NCBI GenBank assembly: GCA_019750135.1 | Contig: JAIEOV010000016.1 | Span: 372,001-436,000, forward strand | From: Reyranella sp. | GTDB taxonomy: Bacteria; Pseudomonadota; Alphaproteobacteria; Reyranellales; Reyranellaceae | Direction: 5' to 3' | Length of the DNA stretch: 64,000 nucleotides | Part shown: in pieces, positions 35,480-43,463 of the stretch | How the letters are laid out: each line of letters begins with the position of its first letter | How positions within the stretch are numbered: position 1 is the first letter of the stretch | The notes under the pieces: model-generated | What the model saw: only the letters and a program-made list of their open reading frames with translations | The model's database searches: none | What the model was told of the DNA's origin: nothing | Made by a program: the position numbers and the translations under genes

Positions 35480-36594
35480 ACATCGCCATCATCGGCGCCG
35501 GCATGGGCGGGCTCGCCTCGGCCGCGGCGCTGCGCAAGGCCGGCCATGCGGTCGTCGTCTACGAGCAGGCGCATCAGTTCACGCGGCTCGGCGCCGGCAT
35601 CCAGATCGGCTGCAACGCCATGCACGTGCTGCGCGGCCTCGGGCTCGAGCAGCATCTGCGCGCCGAAACCTTCTATCCGCGGTCGTGGAACAACCGCGAC
35701 TGGCGCACCGGCGAGGTCCTGTTCGACATGCTGTTCGGCCAGCCGGCCGAGGACAAGTACGGCGCACCGTACCTGCTGGCCCATCGCGGCGATCTCCATG
35801 CCGCGCTGGCCAGCATCGTGCCGGACGAGCTGATCCATCGCGACCACGAGCTCGAAGGCCTCGACCAGACGCCCGATGGCGTGAGGGTCGCCTTCGCCAA
35901 CGGCAATACCGTCACGGCCGATGCCGTGATCGCCTCCGACGGCGTGAACTCGGTGGCGCGCACCCTCCTGTTCGGCGAGGAGGAGCCGCATTTCACCGGC
36001 CGCATCGCCTATCGCACGGTCTATCCGGCGACGCGCCTCAACGGTTTCGACATGGGCGACTGCACCAAGTGGTGGGGCGAGGACCGCCACATCGTGATGT
36101 ATCCGGTGAAACCCGACCGCAGCGAGGTCTACTTCGTCACCAGCCAGCCCGAGCCCGGGTTCAACCTTGAATCCTGGTCGACCAAGGGCGACGTCGACGT
36201 TCTGCGCGCGGCGTTCGAGGGATTTCATCCCGACGTGCAGCGCGTGCTGGCGGCCTGCCCCGACGTGCACAAGCGGCCGCTGGTCGATCGCAATCCGCTG
36301 GAGCACTGGGTCGAGGGCAACGTCGCGCTGCTGGGCGACGCCTGCCATCCCATGACGCCCTACATGGCGCAGGGGGCGGCGATGGCGATCGAGGATGCCG
36401 CGATCCTGTCGCGCTGCCTGGAAGGCGTCGAGCGCGACGGCGTCGCCGCTGCGCTGAAGCGCTACGAAGGAAACCGCAAGCCCCGGACCGCGAAGATGCA
36501 GCTCACCTCGCGGACCAACAGCTGGGGCAAGGGCGTCACCGACACCGACTGGGTGTACGGCTACAACGCCTGGACCGCCCCTCTCGTCGCCTGA
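35464..36594 (+). CDS. FAD-dependent aromatic-ring monooxygenase (salicylate-hydroxylase-like)
   Basis: 376 aa, group A flavoprotein hydroxylase. FAD motifs are IAIIGAGMGGLASAAALRKA (GxGxxG), the DG motif IASDGVNSVARTLLFG and GD motif VALLGDACHPMTPYMAQGAA. It uses NAD(P)H and O2 to hydroxylate an aromatic or heteroaromatic substrate. ATG 35464 lies within the DppF-like gene, implying translation coupled to the transporter. The transporter may therefore import the substrate or a conjugate of it rather than peptides (inference). The stop codon directly abuts that of the convergent receptor gene. Confidence 0.9.
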
Positions 36595-38121
36595 CTACTT
36601 CCACTTCGCCAGATAGAAGCGCGGCAGCTCGTCGGGGAAGGTCTTGAACTCGAGCTGCTTGGAAAAGGCGTAGGTGTTCACGTAGGTGAACAGCGGCAGC
36701 CAGTACGCCTTCTCCGTCATCAGCTTGATGGCGGCCGAATAGGCCTTCTTGCGCGCGTCCGGGTCGGAGGTGGCGCCGCCGTCGGCGACCAGCTTCTCGA
36801 GTTCGGGATCGCGGCTGTAATTGTCGTTGGCGTCCTTGCCGTACATCACCGGGAAGACCGCCGAGACATCGTTGATCGAGTAGCTGCCCCAGCTGCCATG
36901 ATAGAGCGGCGCCTCGCCCTTCCATGCCTTCTGGATCGCGGGCGCCACCTGCAGCTGGGTGATCCTGGGGCGGATGCCCACGGCCTGGAGGTAGTTCTGG
37001 ATCGCCGCCGTCCACGACGTCGGCTGGACGTAGGTCACGAGCTCGATCTCGAAGCCATTGGGGAAGCCCGCCTCGGCGAGCAGTGCCTTGGCCTTGGCCG
37101 GATCGTAGGGATACTTCACCGCGGCGTCGGCGTCGCAGCCGAACTGGCTCGGGAAGCAGGGCGCGATCGGCACTCGGCTGCCGCCCTGCACCAGCTTGTC
37201 GGCTATGTCCTGGCGGTTGATGGCGTGCCAGATCGCCTGGCGCACCTTCTGGTTGGTGAGCGGGTTGCCGGCCCCCGAGCGCCCGGCGGCGTCGATCGAC
37301 AGGTAGCCGATGCGCATGGATTCCTGCCGCACCGCCTGCAAGTGAGGCATCTTGTTCACGTCATTGGCCTGATCAGGATTGATGTTCCAGATCCAGTCGG
37401 CACGCTGGGCCAGGAGCTCGGTCATGCTGGTGGCGATATCGGGCACGAAGCGCACATGCAGGGTCTTGATCGAAGGCTTGCCCTTGGGCGAGCCCGCCCA
37501 GTAGTCGTCGAAGCGCTCGAAGACCACTTCCTTGCCCTGCTCGTTCTTGACGATCTTGTAGGGGCCGGCGCCGATCGGCTTCTTGGCGAACTCCTCAGGT
37601 CCGACCTTCTCGCGATAGGCCTTGGGATGGATCGGCGTCACCATGGCGAGGTATTCCAGCGCTGCCGGCGTCGGCCTCTTCATCTTGATGCGCACGGTCC
37701 AGTCGCCGGTCTTCTCGGCCTTGTCGATCCAGGCGTAGTTCGACGGCGTCGCGACCTTGCTCTCGGGATTGGCCGCCATGTTGATGGTGTAGACCACGTC
37801 GTCGGCCGAGAGCGTGCTGCCGTCGTGGAACTTCACGCCCTGGCGGATGGTGAGGTCGAGGGAGTTGTCCTCGGCGAACTTCCAGTCGGTGGCGAGGGCC
37901 GGCTTGATCTCGAACGTCGCGGGGTCGCGATGCACCAGCATGTCCCACGCCTGGTGGGCCAGGATCAGGCCGGTGCGCTGGCTGTTGAAGTACATGTCGA
38001 CATTGGGCACCGCATCGGTGAACTGGATGCGCAGCGTATCGGCGCCCTTCTGGGCAAAGGCCGGCGGCGCCAGCGCAAACGCAGCGGCGGCGACAAAGGC
38101 AGTACGTCGTAGCAATTTCAC
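36595..38121 (-). CDS. ABC transporter solute-binding protein, family 5 (DppA-like)
   Basis: 508 aa. Signal peptide VKLLRRTAFVAAAAFALAPP then AFAQ. Family 5 features are DTLRIQFTDAVPNVDMYFNS, LTIRQGVKFHDGSTLSADDV and PIGAGPYKIVKNEQGKEVVF. GTG start 38121 is preceded by a strong AGGAGGG RBS 5 bases upstream. It faces the B-C-D-F-monooxygenase operon tail-to-tail with no gap and is the obvious receptor for that permease, though transcribed separately. Confidence 0.92.
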   Translation of the reverse strand: MKLLRRTAFVAAAAFALAPPAFAQKGADTLRIQFTDAVPNVDMYFNSQRTGLILAHQAWDMLVHRDPATFEIKPALATDWKFAEDNSLDLTIRQGVKFHDGSTLSADDVVYTINMAANPESKVATPSNYAWIDKAEKTGDWTVRIKMKRPTPAALEYLAMVTPIHPKAYREKVGPEEFAKKPIGAGPYKIVKNEQGKEVVFERFDDYWAGSPKGKPSIKTLHVRFVPDIATSMTELLAQRADWIWNINPDQANDVNKMPHLQAVRQESMRIGYLSIDAAGRSGAGNPLTNQKVRQAIWHAINRQDIADKLVQGGSRVPIAPCFPSQFGCDADAAVKYPYDPAKAKALLAEAGFPNGFEIELVTYVQPTSWTAAIQNYLQAVGIRPRITQLQVAPAIQKAWKGEAPLYHGSWGSYSINDVSAVFPVMYGKDANDNYSRDPELEKLVADGGATSDPDARKKAYSAAIKLMTEKAYWLPLFTYVNTYAFSKQLEFKTFPDELPRFYLAKWK

Positions 38122-38203
38122 GGAAGCCCTCCTGAAGCAGGTGGGGAGCCTAGGCCCCCGCCTGCGAATGAGGCAAGCTCCGCGCCACATCAGGAGGTGA
38201 CCC

Positions 38204-38491
38204 ATGACGACCAAGCTGACCGGCGGCGCCCGCACCCAGGCGCTCGCCGCCCTGCCGAGATGGCAGGAAGTTCCGGGCCGCGATGCCATCAAGCGCAGCC
38301 TGAAGTTCGCGGATTTCAGCGAGGCCTGGGGGTTCATGGCCCGGGTGGCGCTGGCCGCCGAGAAGGCCGACCACCATCCGGAATGGTCCAACGTCTACAG
38401 CAATGTCGAGATCGTGCTGTCGACGCACGATGCCGGCGGATTGAGCGAGAAAGACGTCGCCCTGGCGAGGTTCATCGACTCCTTGGCATAA
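38204..38491 (+). CDS. phhB: Pterin-4a-carbinolamine dehydratase
   Basis: 95 aa, the usual size. The motif [20 protein letters not shown] contains the catalytic His-His-Pro-Glu-Trp, and the [19 protein letters not shown] end is family-typical. It dehydrates 4a-hydroxytetrahydrobiopterin formed by aromatic amino-acid hydroxylases; no phhA is adjacent. RBS AGGAGG lies 6 bases before ATG 38204. Divergent from the receptor gene. Confidence 0.94.
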   Translation: MTTKLTGGARTQALAALPRWQEVPGRDAIKRSLKFADFSEAWGFMARVALAAEKADHHPEWSNVYSNVEIVLSTHDAGGLSEKDVALARFIDSLA

Positions 38492-38512
38492 GGCGCCGTC
38501 GATCCTCTACAT

Positions 38513-39070
38513 CTAGTCGGCTGACACGGAACCGCTGGAGTCGACGGTCAGCATCACCGTCGTCTTGCCGCGCAGTGCCGAGGCATGCCAGGCGCCGTTG
38601 GCGCCCTTGCGCAGTACCTTCACGCCCTTGTAGCCGTCCGCCTCGATGGCGGCGCGCGCGGCGCTCTCGCCGGAGCCATCGGTCGCGGCGGGATCGCTCG
38701 ACGTTTCGGCCGGCTTGTCCGTCGCCTTGGCGTCGGTCGCCTTGTCGGCGGCGGGCGGCAGATTGACCGGCGGCCGCGGCTTCATCTTGAAGGGCACCGG
38801 CGCCTGGTTCGCCTCGACCATGGATTTCGTGGTCTGTGACGACGCAACCTTGGCCGGAGCCGTCGGCGCAAGCTGGGCCGTAACGGTCTTCTCGGTGCTG
38901 CTGCTGGTGGTGATGACCGGCGGCGGTTCGGTCACCGCCTGGGCCTGGGGCCTCGGGCTGGCCACACCTTGGGTCGGGGCCGCCCCTGGGGGCGCCGACG
39001 TCAGCAGATTGGCGCTGGCGACGCCAGCCGCCGTCATCATCACAGTCGCCAGGAGAATGCCGCGTTTCAT
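38513..39070 (-). CDS. Exported protein with Pro/Ala/Thr-rich linker and PepSY-like C-terminus
   Basis: 185 aa. Signal peptide MKRGILLATVMMTAAGVASA. The central region (about 25-135) is low-complexity, rich in Ala, Pro, Thr and Lys (PPVITTSSSTEKTVTAQLAP, KATDKPAETSSDPAATDG), like a wall-spanning or disordered linker. The last about 50 residues (ARAAIEADGYKGVKVLRKG, GAWHASALRGKTTVMLTVDS) follow the PepSY-like pattern of small periplasmic proteins. Function unknown; it may bind or inhibit a protease. Confidence 0.72.
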   Translation of the reverse strand: MKRGILLATVMMTAAGVASANLLTSAPPGAAPTQGVASPRPQAQAVTEPPPVITTSSSTEKTVTAQLAPTAPAKVASSQTTKSMVEANQAPVPFKMKPRPPVNLPPAADKATDAKATDKPAETSSDPAATDGSGESAARAAIEADGYKGVKVLRKGANGAWHASALRGKTTVMLTVDSSGSVSAD

Positions 39071-39216
39071 CTGTCGCCCAGAATTCTGCGTCACCAATAA
39101 TCCAAGAACGACACCAGCTCTGTAGCGTTGCGCACAGACGTGGCGCAAAGGCGGCAGTTCGGCCCGAATCTGTCGAATCCGACCAATAGTGACCTCCGCG
39201 CCACACCCAGGCTCAG

Positions 39217-40116
39217 CTATTCGTCGGCGGCGCAACGGCTGCCGAAAACGCAGGCCCAGGCACGGGTAAACTCGGCGCCCAGCAGGAAGATCTGCGCCGA
39301 ATAGAAGATCCAGACCAGCAGCACGATCAGCGCGCCGGCCGCACCGAAGCTCGAGGCGAGGTTGCTCTGGCCGATATAGAGCGCGATCAAATATTTGCCA
39401 CCGGCAAACAGCAGGGTGGCGCAGATCGCTCCGACGATGACGTCGTGCCAGGCGATGGGCGTGTCAGGCAGCACTTTGTACATGCCTGCGAACAAGGCCG
39501 AGAGCAGAACGATCGATAAGATGAAATCGACCACGACCAGGCTCGCCTCCAGCACCGGAAAGATGCCGTGAAGGAACGTCATGAGGGCGGTGAGAGCGGC
39601 GCTGACGGCGAGCGAGACCATCAGCACGAAGCCGAAGGCGACGACCAGGCCGAGGCTGGCGATCCTCGCCCGCACCAGGCGCGTCAGGGTGGAACTCCGC
39701 GGCTTGGCTTTCCACACCGCGTTCAATGATGACTGGACCTCGCCGAACACGCCTGTGGTCGCGAGAAGGATGGCGATCAGCCCCAGCACCGTCGCCAGCG
39801 TGCCGGTCATCTTGTCCGAGGCGCTGCGGATCATGCCCTGCAAGGCCTCGGCGGTCTGTTGCCCCATCAGGCCGCTGAGCTGCCTGACGATCGCACCCTG
39901 GGCGGCATCGTGTCCGAACGCCAGGCCGGCGACGGCGATCACCACCAGCAAGGTCGGCGCGACGGAGAACAGGGTGAAGTAGGCGATCGCGGCAGCGCGG
40001 CTCCAGGCATCGTCCTCGACGAACCCTTCGCCGGTCAGCCGCAGCAGCAGCCAGACCTTGCCGAGTGTCGTGCGTCCACCGGCGCGCTCGGCGACCGACG
40101 GATCGACCGTGGCCAC
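39217..40116 (-). CDS. YihY/BrkB-family inner-membrane protein
   Basis: 299 aa with six TM helices. The family blocks DDAWSRAAAIAYFTLFSVAP, ATTGVFGEVQSSLNAVWKAK and SFGAAGALIVLLVWIFYSAQ, then IFLLGAEFTRAW, are clear. I start at GTG 40116 (GAGG RBS, 8 bases after the cupin stop). ATG 40182 is in frame, but that would overlap the cupin gene by 59 bases and add an Ala/Arg-rich leader. Function unsettled; once thought to be RNase BN. Confidence 0.85.
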   Translation of the reverse strand: MATVDPSVAERAGGRTTLGKVWLLLRLTGEGFVEDDAWSRAAAIAYFTLFSVAPTLLVVIAVAGLAFGHDAAQGAIVRQLSGLMGQQTAEALQGMIRSASDKMTGTLATVLGLIAILLATTGVFGEVQSSLNAVWKAKPRSSTLTRLVRARIASLGLVVAFGFVLMVSLAVSAALTALMTFLHGIFPVLEASLVVVDFILSIVLLSALFAGMYKVLPDTPIAWHDVIVGAICATLLFAGGKYLIALYIGQSNLASSFGAAGALIVLLVWIFYSAQIFLLGAEFTRAWACVFGSRCAADE

Positions 40117-40123
40117 GGCCGCC

Positions 40124-40804
40124 TCAGGCGCGCAGAGCGCGGCGGCGGCGGGCCGACCGCGCCTTGGCGCGCCGGCTGCCATTGGCCTGGCGCCGCACCG
40201 GCGCGGGCTTGCGCCACGACTCGATCAGCGGCCCGCCGACGCCGTAGACCGGATCCTGGCGCGGCAGCTTGACCTTGGCGATCGCGGACAGCGCGTCGGC
40301 GTAGTCGATCTCGTCGGGCCTGGGCTCGTCGTAACGGCCGCCGGCGGGATAGGCGCCAACCACCAGCAGATCGTCGCTGGCCGTGACGCAACGATGACCG
40401 ATGCCGGCCGGCAGCACGGCGACGTCGCCGGCATGCAGGGTGAGCGTGCGACCGCGGCGGCCGCCGAACTCGACCGTCACCTTGCCGCGCGCGAAGCCCA
40501 GCACCTCGTGGGTCGCCGAATGGAAATGCAGGAAGTCGTAGATGCCGTCGCGCCATGCTTCGCGCCAGCCGTGGCGGGCGAAGGTCTCTTCGAACACGGC
40601 CGCCGGATCGTACGCCTCATCGAGCTCGAGCGCGCCGCGATAGACGACCAGCGGCAGGCGATTGTTGGGGGTCTCGCCGTCGTCGCGAAAACGAAAGAGC
40701 TGCGGCGCGCGCGCCTGCGTCCGGCGGGCAAGCTCACGCCGCCCCGGCCGGCCGAAACCGGTCAGCTTCTCGACGATGCGCTTCAGCTCCTGCACCACGG
40801 CCAT
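40124..40804 (-). CDS. Cupin-domain protein (YjlB-like)
   Basis: 226 aa. N-terminal helix (VVQELKRIVEKLTGFG), then a cupin with motif 1-like WRDGIYDFLHFHSATHEVLG, GKVTVEFGG and motif 2-like GDVAVLPAGIGHRCV. These supply possible metal ligands His, His, Glu and His. The C-terminal tail is basic. Related YjlB proteins have no proven function. It overlaps nothing and is followed 7 bases later by the BrkB-family gene. Confidence 0.82.
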   Translation of the reverse strand: MAVVQELKRIVEKLTGFGRPGRRELARRTQARAPQLFRFRDDGETPNNRLPLVVYRGALELDEAYDPAAVFEETFARHGWREAWRDGIYDFLHFHSATHEVLGFARGKVTVEFGGRRGRTLTLHAGDVAVLPAGIGHRCVTASDDLLVVGAYPAGGRYDEPRPDEIDYADALSAIAKVKLPRQDPVYGVGGPLIESWRKPAPVRRQANGSRRAKARSARRRRALRA

Positions 40805-40837
40805 GGCGGAGCAACGCATCCAAGGCCGGAAGGCTGC

Positions 40838-41344
40838 CTATTTTGCGCCGGGCGGCACGATCTTCATGACGAAGGAGGTCGGCGGCTCGGTCGGGCCGAA
40901 CGGGCCCGGCACCTTGTTGGCGACCGGCGGGACGCTGCGCAGATAGGCCACGATCGCATCGACATCCTGCTTGGTGAGGTTGGCGAAGGCGTGCCATGGC
41001 ATGATCGGCGCCAGCATGCGGCCATCGGGACGCTGGCCTTTTTGGATCGCCGTCACGATTTGGGCGTCGGTCCAGCTGCCGAGCCCGGTCGCCTTGTCCG
41101 GCGTCAGGTTGGGACCATGGAAGACCCCGAGTCCGGGCAGTTCGAAGCCCACGTCCGAACCGCCGAGGAAGCGGGCCATATCGGGCTTGCCGAGGAAGTA
41201 ACCCGGCGTGTGGCAGTCGTGGCAGCTGGCAATGGTGACCAGATATTTTCCACGGGCGACGGCGGCCGGATCGGCGGCGTTGGCCGGCATCAGCGGCAGT
41301 GTCGCCAATGCCGCGACGGCAGAAAGCAGGATCGATTTTGTCAT
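40838..41344 (-). CDS. Periplasmic c-type cytochrome, single haem
   Basis: 168 aa. Signal peptide MTKSILLSAVAALATLPLMP then ANA. The haem-binding CHDCH lies in YLVTIASCHDCHTPGYF. The distal segment LAPIMPWHAFANLTKQDVDA supplies the probable axial Met, and IVAYLRSVPPV is typical of cytochromes attached to alcohol or aldehyde dehydrogenases. The electron donor is unknown; no dehydrogenase is adjacent. Divergent from the GNAT gene. Confidence 0.92.
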   Translation of the reverse strand: MTKSILLSAVAALATLPLMPANAADPAAVARGKYLVTIASCHDCHTPGYFLGKPDMARFLGGSDVGFELPGLGVFHGPNLTPDKATGLGSWTDAQIVTAIQKGQRPDGRMLAPIMPWHAFANLTKQDVDAIVAYLRSVPPVANKVPGPFGPTEPPTSFVMKIVPPGAK

Positions 41345-41393
41345 GTGCCCCCCAATAGCCGGCGCACCATAGAGCGGCCGGCGCCCTCCCTGC

Positions 41394-41399
41394 TAGAGT
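41394..41399 (+). promoter_or_regulatory. Candidate -10 box for a leaderless GNAT mRNA
   Basis: TAGAGT ends 5 bases before the GTG start at 41405, with no Shine-Dalgarno sequence in between, resembling the arrangement before the sirtuin gene. Confidence 0.3.
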
Positions 41400-41404
41400 A
41401 AGTC

Positions 41405-41860
41405 GTGGACAATCTCGTGATACGCGATGCCGGCCCCGATGACGCAGCCGCGATCAGCGCGCTGGTGCAGCACACGGTTCGGACATCCAACGGCAAGGAC
41501 TATCCCGCGCAGGCGATCGAGCTGATCGTCGCCAACTTCGCCGCTGACAAGGTCGGCCAGCGCATGGCCGAGCGCGACGTGTTCGTCTGCCAGAGCGGCA
41601 CGCGCATTGTCGGCACGATCGCGCTGGGCGGCGACAGGCTGCGCTCGCTGTTCGTCGATCCCGAGCTGCAGCAGGCCGGCATCGGCGCACGGCTGGTCGC
41701 CCATCTCGAGATGCATGCGCGCAAGGTCGGCGTCCGCGAGCTCAGCCTCTCTTCGTCACTCACCGCACGCGGCTTCTACGAACGGCTCGGTTATCGTTTC
41801 ATCGAGTTGCAGGAGCACGACGGCGTGTCGACCTTCCTGATGGTCAAGACGCTCCGCTAG
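41405..41860 (+). CDS. GNAT-family N-acetyltransferase
   Basis: 151 aa. Acetyl-CoA-binding motif A is LRSLFVDPELQQAGIGARLV (Q-x-x-G-I-G). The motif B region is SLTARGFYERLGYRFIELQE. The start is GTG, supported by the natural N-terminus VIRDAGPDDAAAI. Substrate unknown; its N-terminal YPAQAIELIVANF segment matches a common small acetyltransferase group. It overlaps the convergent histidine kinase gene by 17 bases at the 3' ends. Confidence 0.9.
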   Translation: MDNLVIRDAGPDDAAAISALVQHTVRTSNGKDYPAQAIELIVANFAADKVGQRMAERDVFVCQSGTRIVGTIALGGDRLRSLFVDPELQQAGIGARLVAHLEMHARKVGVRELSLSSSLTARGFYERLGYRFIELQEHDGVSTFLMVKTLR

Positions 41861-42908
41861 GCACGGCGCCCTCGAGCGCGTTGCTGGCGGGGCAGGTGAA
41901 GCGCCAGACGATGCCACCGGGTGCAAAGTCGAGCACCGCCGAGCCGTCCAGCGCCTGGGCAATCATGCGCTCGATCACCGTGCGGCCGAAGCCGGCGCGG
42001 CGCGGCAGCACGACAGGCGGGCCGCCGTCCTCCAGCCAAGTCATGCTTAGATTGCCCTCCTCGACCGACCAGTCGACGCGTATCGTACCGTCGCCGGCCA
42101 GCGCGCCATGCTTGACCGCGTTGGTCGCAAGCTCGTGCAGCGCCATGCCGACCGCCTGGGCGGCGGCCGGCATCAGGCGCAGCGACGGGCCGGCCATCAC
42201 GACACGGCGTTCGAGGTTGGCGACGAAGGCGGCGAGCTGGGAACGGACCAGCGTCGCCAGCTCCACGCCCTGCCACTTGCCCGAGATCAGCAGGCTGTTG
42301 GACGCGGCGAGGCCGGCAACGCGCTGCGTCAAACGCTTGGCGAAGGCTTTGGTGTCAGCACTGTCCGCCGTCTGGTGCGCGAGCGCCTGCACCACGGTCA
42401 GCAGGTTGTTGGCGCGATGGTTGAGCTCGTTCATCAGCAGGCGGACGTGCTCCTCGGCCCACTTGCGCTCGGTGACGTCGATGTCGACGCCGCTGTAGCG
42501 CACCGGCTTGCCGCCGTCGTCGCGCACCGTGCGGCCACGGCCAAAGATCCAGCGCAATTCGCCGTCCGACGGCCGGATGATGCGGTACTCGACCTCGTAA
42601 CAATCGACGCCGCGCGCCAGGGCTTCGCGAAAGCCCTGCCGCACCCGCTCCGCATCGTCCGGATGGCGCACGGCGCGCACGACGTCGTTGGCGATCGGCT
42701 CGGCGGAAACCGGCAGGCCCATGAGGCGAAAGAAGGTCGGCGTGGCGCGCACCATGTCGGTGGCGAGATCGGTATCCCAGATACCGATGCCGGCCGACTG
42801 CTCGGCCAAAGCGAGCAAACCCTGGCTTTGCTTCAAAGCCTCGGCCAACTCGTCCGGATCGCCCCCCAGGCGCATGAAGAACGGCGGATCGGAAGTCGTC
42901 TTACCCAT
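41844..42908 (-). CDS. PAS-HWE sensor histidine kinase
   Basis: 354 aa, soluble. An N-terminal PAS/PAC domain (AGIGIWDTDLATDMVRATPT, EVEYRIIRPSDGELRWIFG, VDIDVTERKWAEEHV) is followed by the HWE dimerisation helix with phospho-acceptor His in MNELNHRANNLLTVVQALA, the N box LHELATNAVKHGAL and the C-terminal TWLEDGGPPVVLPRRAGFG. HWE kinases are typical of alphaproteobacteria and often sense light, oxygen or stress. The cognate regulator is not adjacent; a lone receiver lies at 26956. Confidence 0.94.
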   Translation of the reverse strand: MGKTTSDPPFFMRLGGDPDELAEALKQSQGLLALAEQSAGIGIWDTDLATDMVRATPTFFRLMGLPVSAEPIANDVVRAVRHPDDAERVRQGFREALARGVDCYEVEYRIIRPSDGELRWIFGRGRTVRDDGGKPVRYSGVDIDVTERKWAEEHVRLLMNELNHRANNLLTVVQALAHQTADSADTKAFAKRLTQRVAGLAASNSLLISGKWQGVELATLVRSQLAAFVANLERRVVMAGPSLRLMPAAAQAVGMALHELATNAVKHGALAGDGTIRVDWSVEEGNLSMTWLEDGGPPVVLPRRAGFGRTVIERMIAQALDGSAVLDFAPGGIVWRFTCPASNALEGAVPSGAS

Positions 42909-42913
42909 CGCCT

Positions 42914-42963
42914 CTCACGGCGCGCAGCCGCCGGCAAACCCTGCCGGTTCGACGCGCCGTGAG
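42914..42963 (-). terminator. Nested hairpin between the CBS and histidine kinase genes
   Basis: Outer 11-bp perfect stem (CTCACGGCGCG at 42914-42924, CGCGCCGTGAG at 42953-42963) encloses an inner 6-bp stem (CCGGCA at 42931-42936, TGCCGG at 42942-42947). It lies downstream of the CBS gene and just before the kinase start, with no T run; it could terminate, attenuate or protect mRNA. Confidence 0.5.
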
Positions 42964-42986
42964 CAAGGGCTTTGGCCGTTTCCGGC

Positions 42987-43442
42987 TTACATCCCGCCGC
43001 TGCGCTCGTTGGCGCCCTGGGTGTGCTCGCCGCCGGGCTGGGCGATCTGGCGCAGCGCATTGCCGACCCGCTGGCCACGCTCGGCCTGCGCCAGGTCGGC
43101 CAGGGACAGGATGCCGACCAGCCGCTTGCTGCGATTGAGCACGGGCAGGCGGCGGATCTGCAGTTCGCCCATGTTCTGGGCGACGTGGGCGCTGTCCTCG
43201 TCCTCGAAGCAGAATTTGACGTCCTCGCTCATCACCTCGCTGACCGGCGTCTTGGGTCCCTTGCCCTCGGCGATGGCGCGCACGGCGATGTCGCGGTCGG
43301 TGATGGTGCCGACCAGCCGGTCGTCGTCGCCGACCGGCAGCAGGCCGGCGTCGATCGCCAGCATCATGCGGGCGACATCTTCGATGGTGTGGTCGGGCCG
43401 GGCGACGCAAACGTCGCGCGTCATGATCTCGCTCACTTTCAT
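42987..43442 (-). CDS. Tandem CBS-domain protein
   Basis: 151 aa. Two CBS motifs (MKVSEIMTRDVCVARPDHTI with GTITDRDIAVRAIAEG, and VSEVMSEDVKFCFEDEDSAH with RLVGILSLADLAQAE) form one Bateman module likely to bind an adenine nucleotide. The Gly/Asn-rich tail (GGEHTQGANERSGGM) is common in this BON/CBS stress family. RBS AAGGAG lies 6 bases before ATG 43442. It follows the PCMT-esterase gene by 21 bases, so co-expression in a stress or repair unit is likely. Confidence 0.92.
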   Translation of the reverse strand: MKVSEIMTRDVCVARPDHTIEDVARMMLAIDAGLLPVGDDDRLVGTITDRDIAVRAIAEGKGPKTPVSEVMSEDVKFCFEDEDSAHVAQNMGELQIRRLPVLNRSKRLVGILSLADLAQAERGQRVGNALRQIAQPGGEHTQGANERSGGM

Positions 43443-43463
43443 GGCGTTCTCCTTGGGTTGCGG

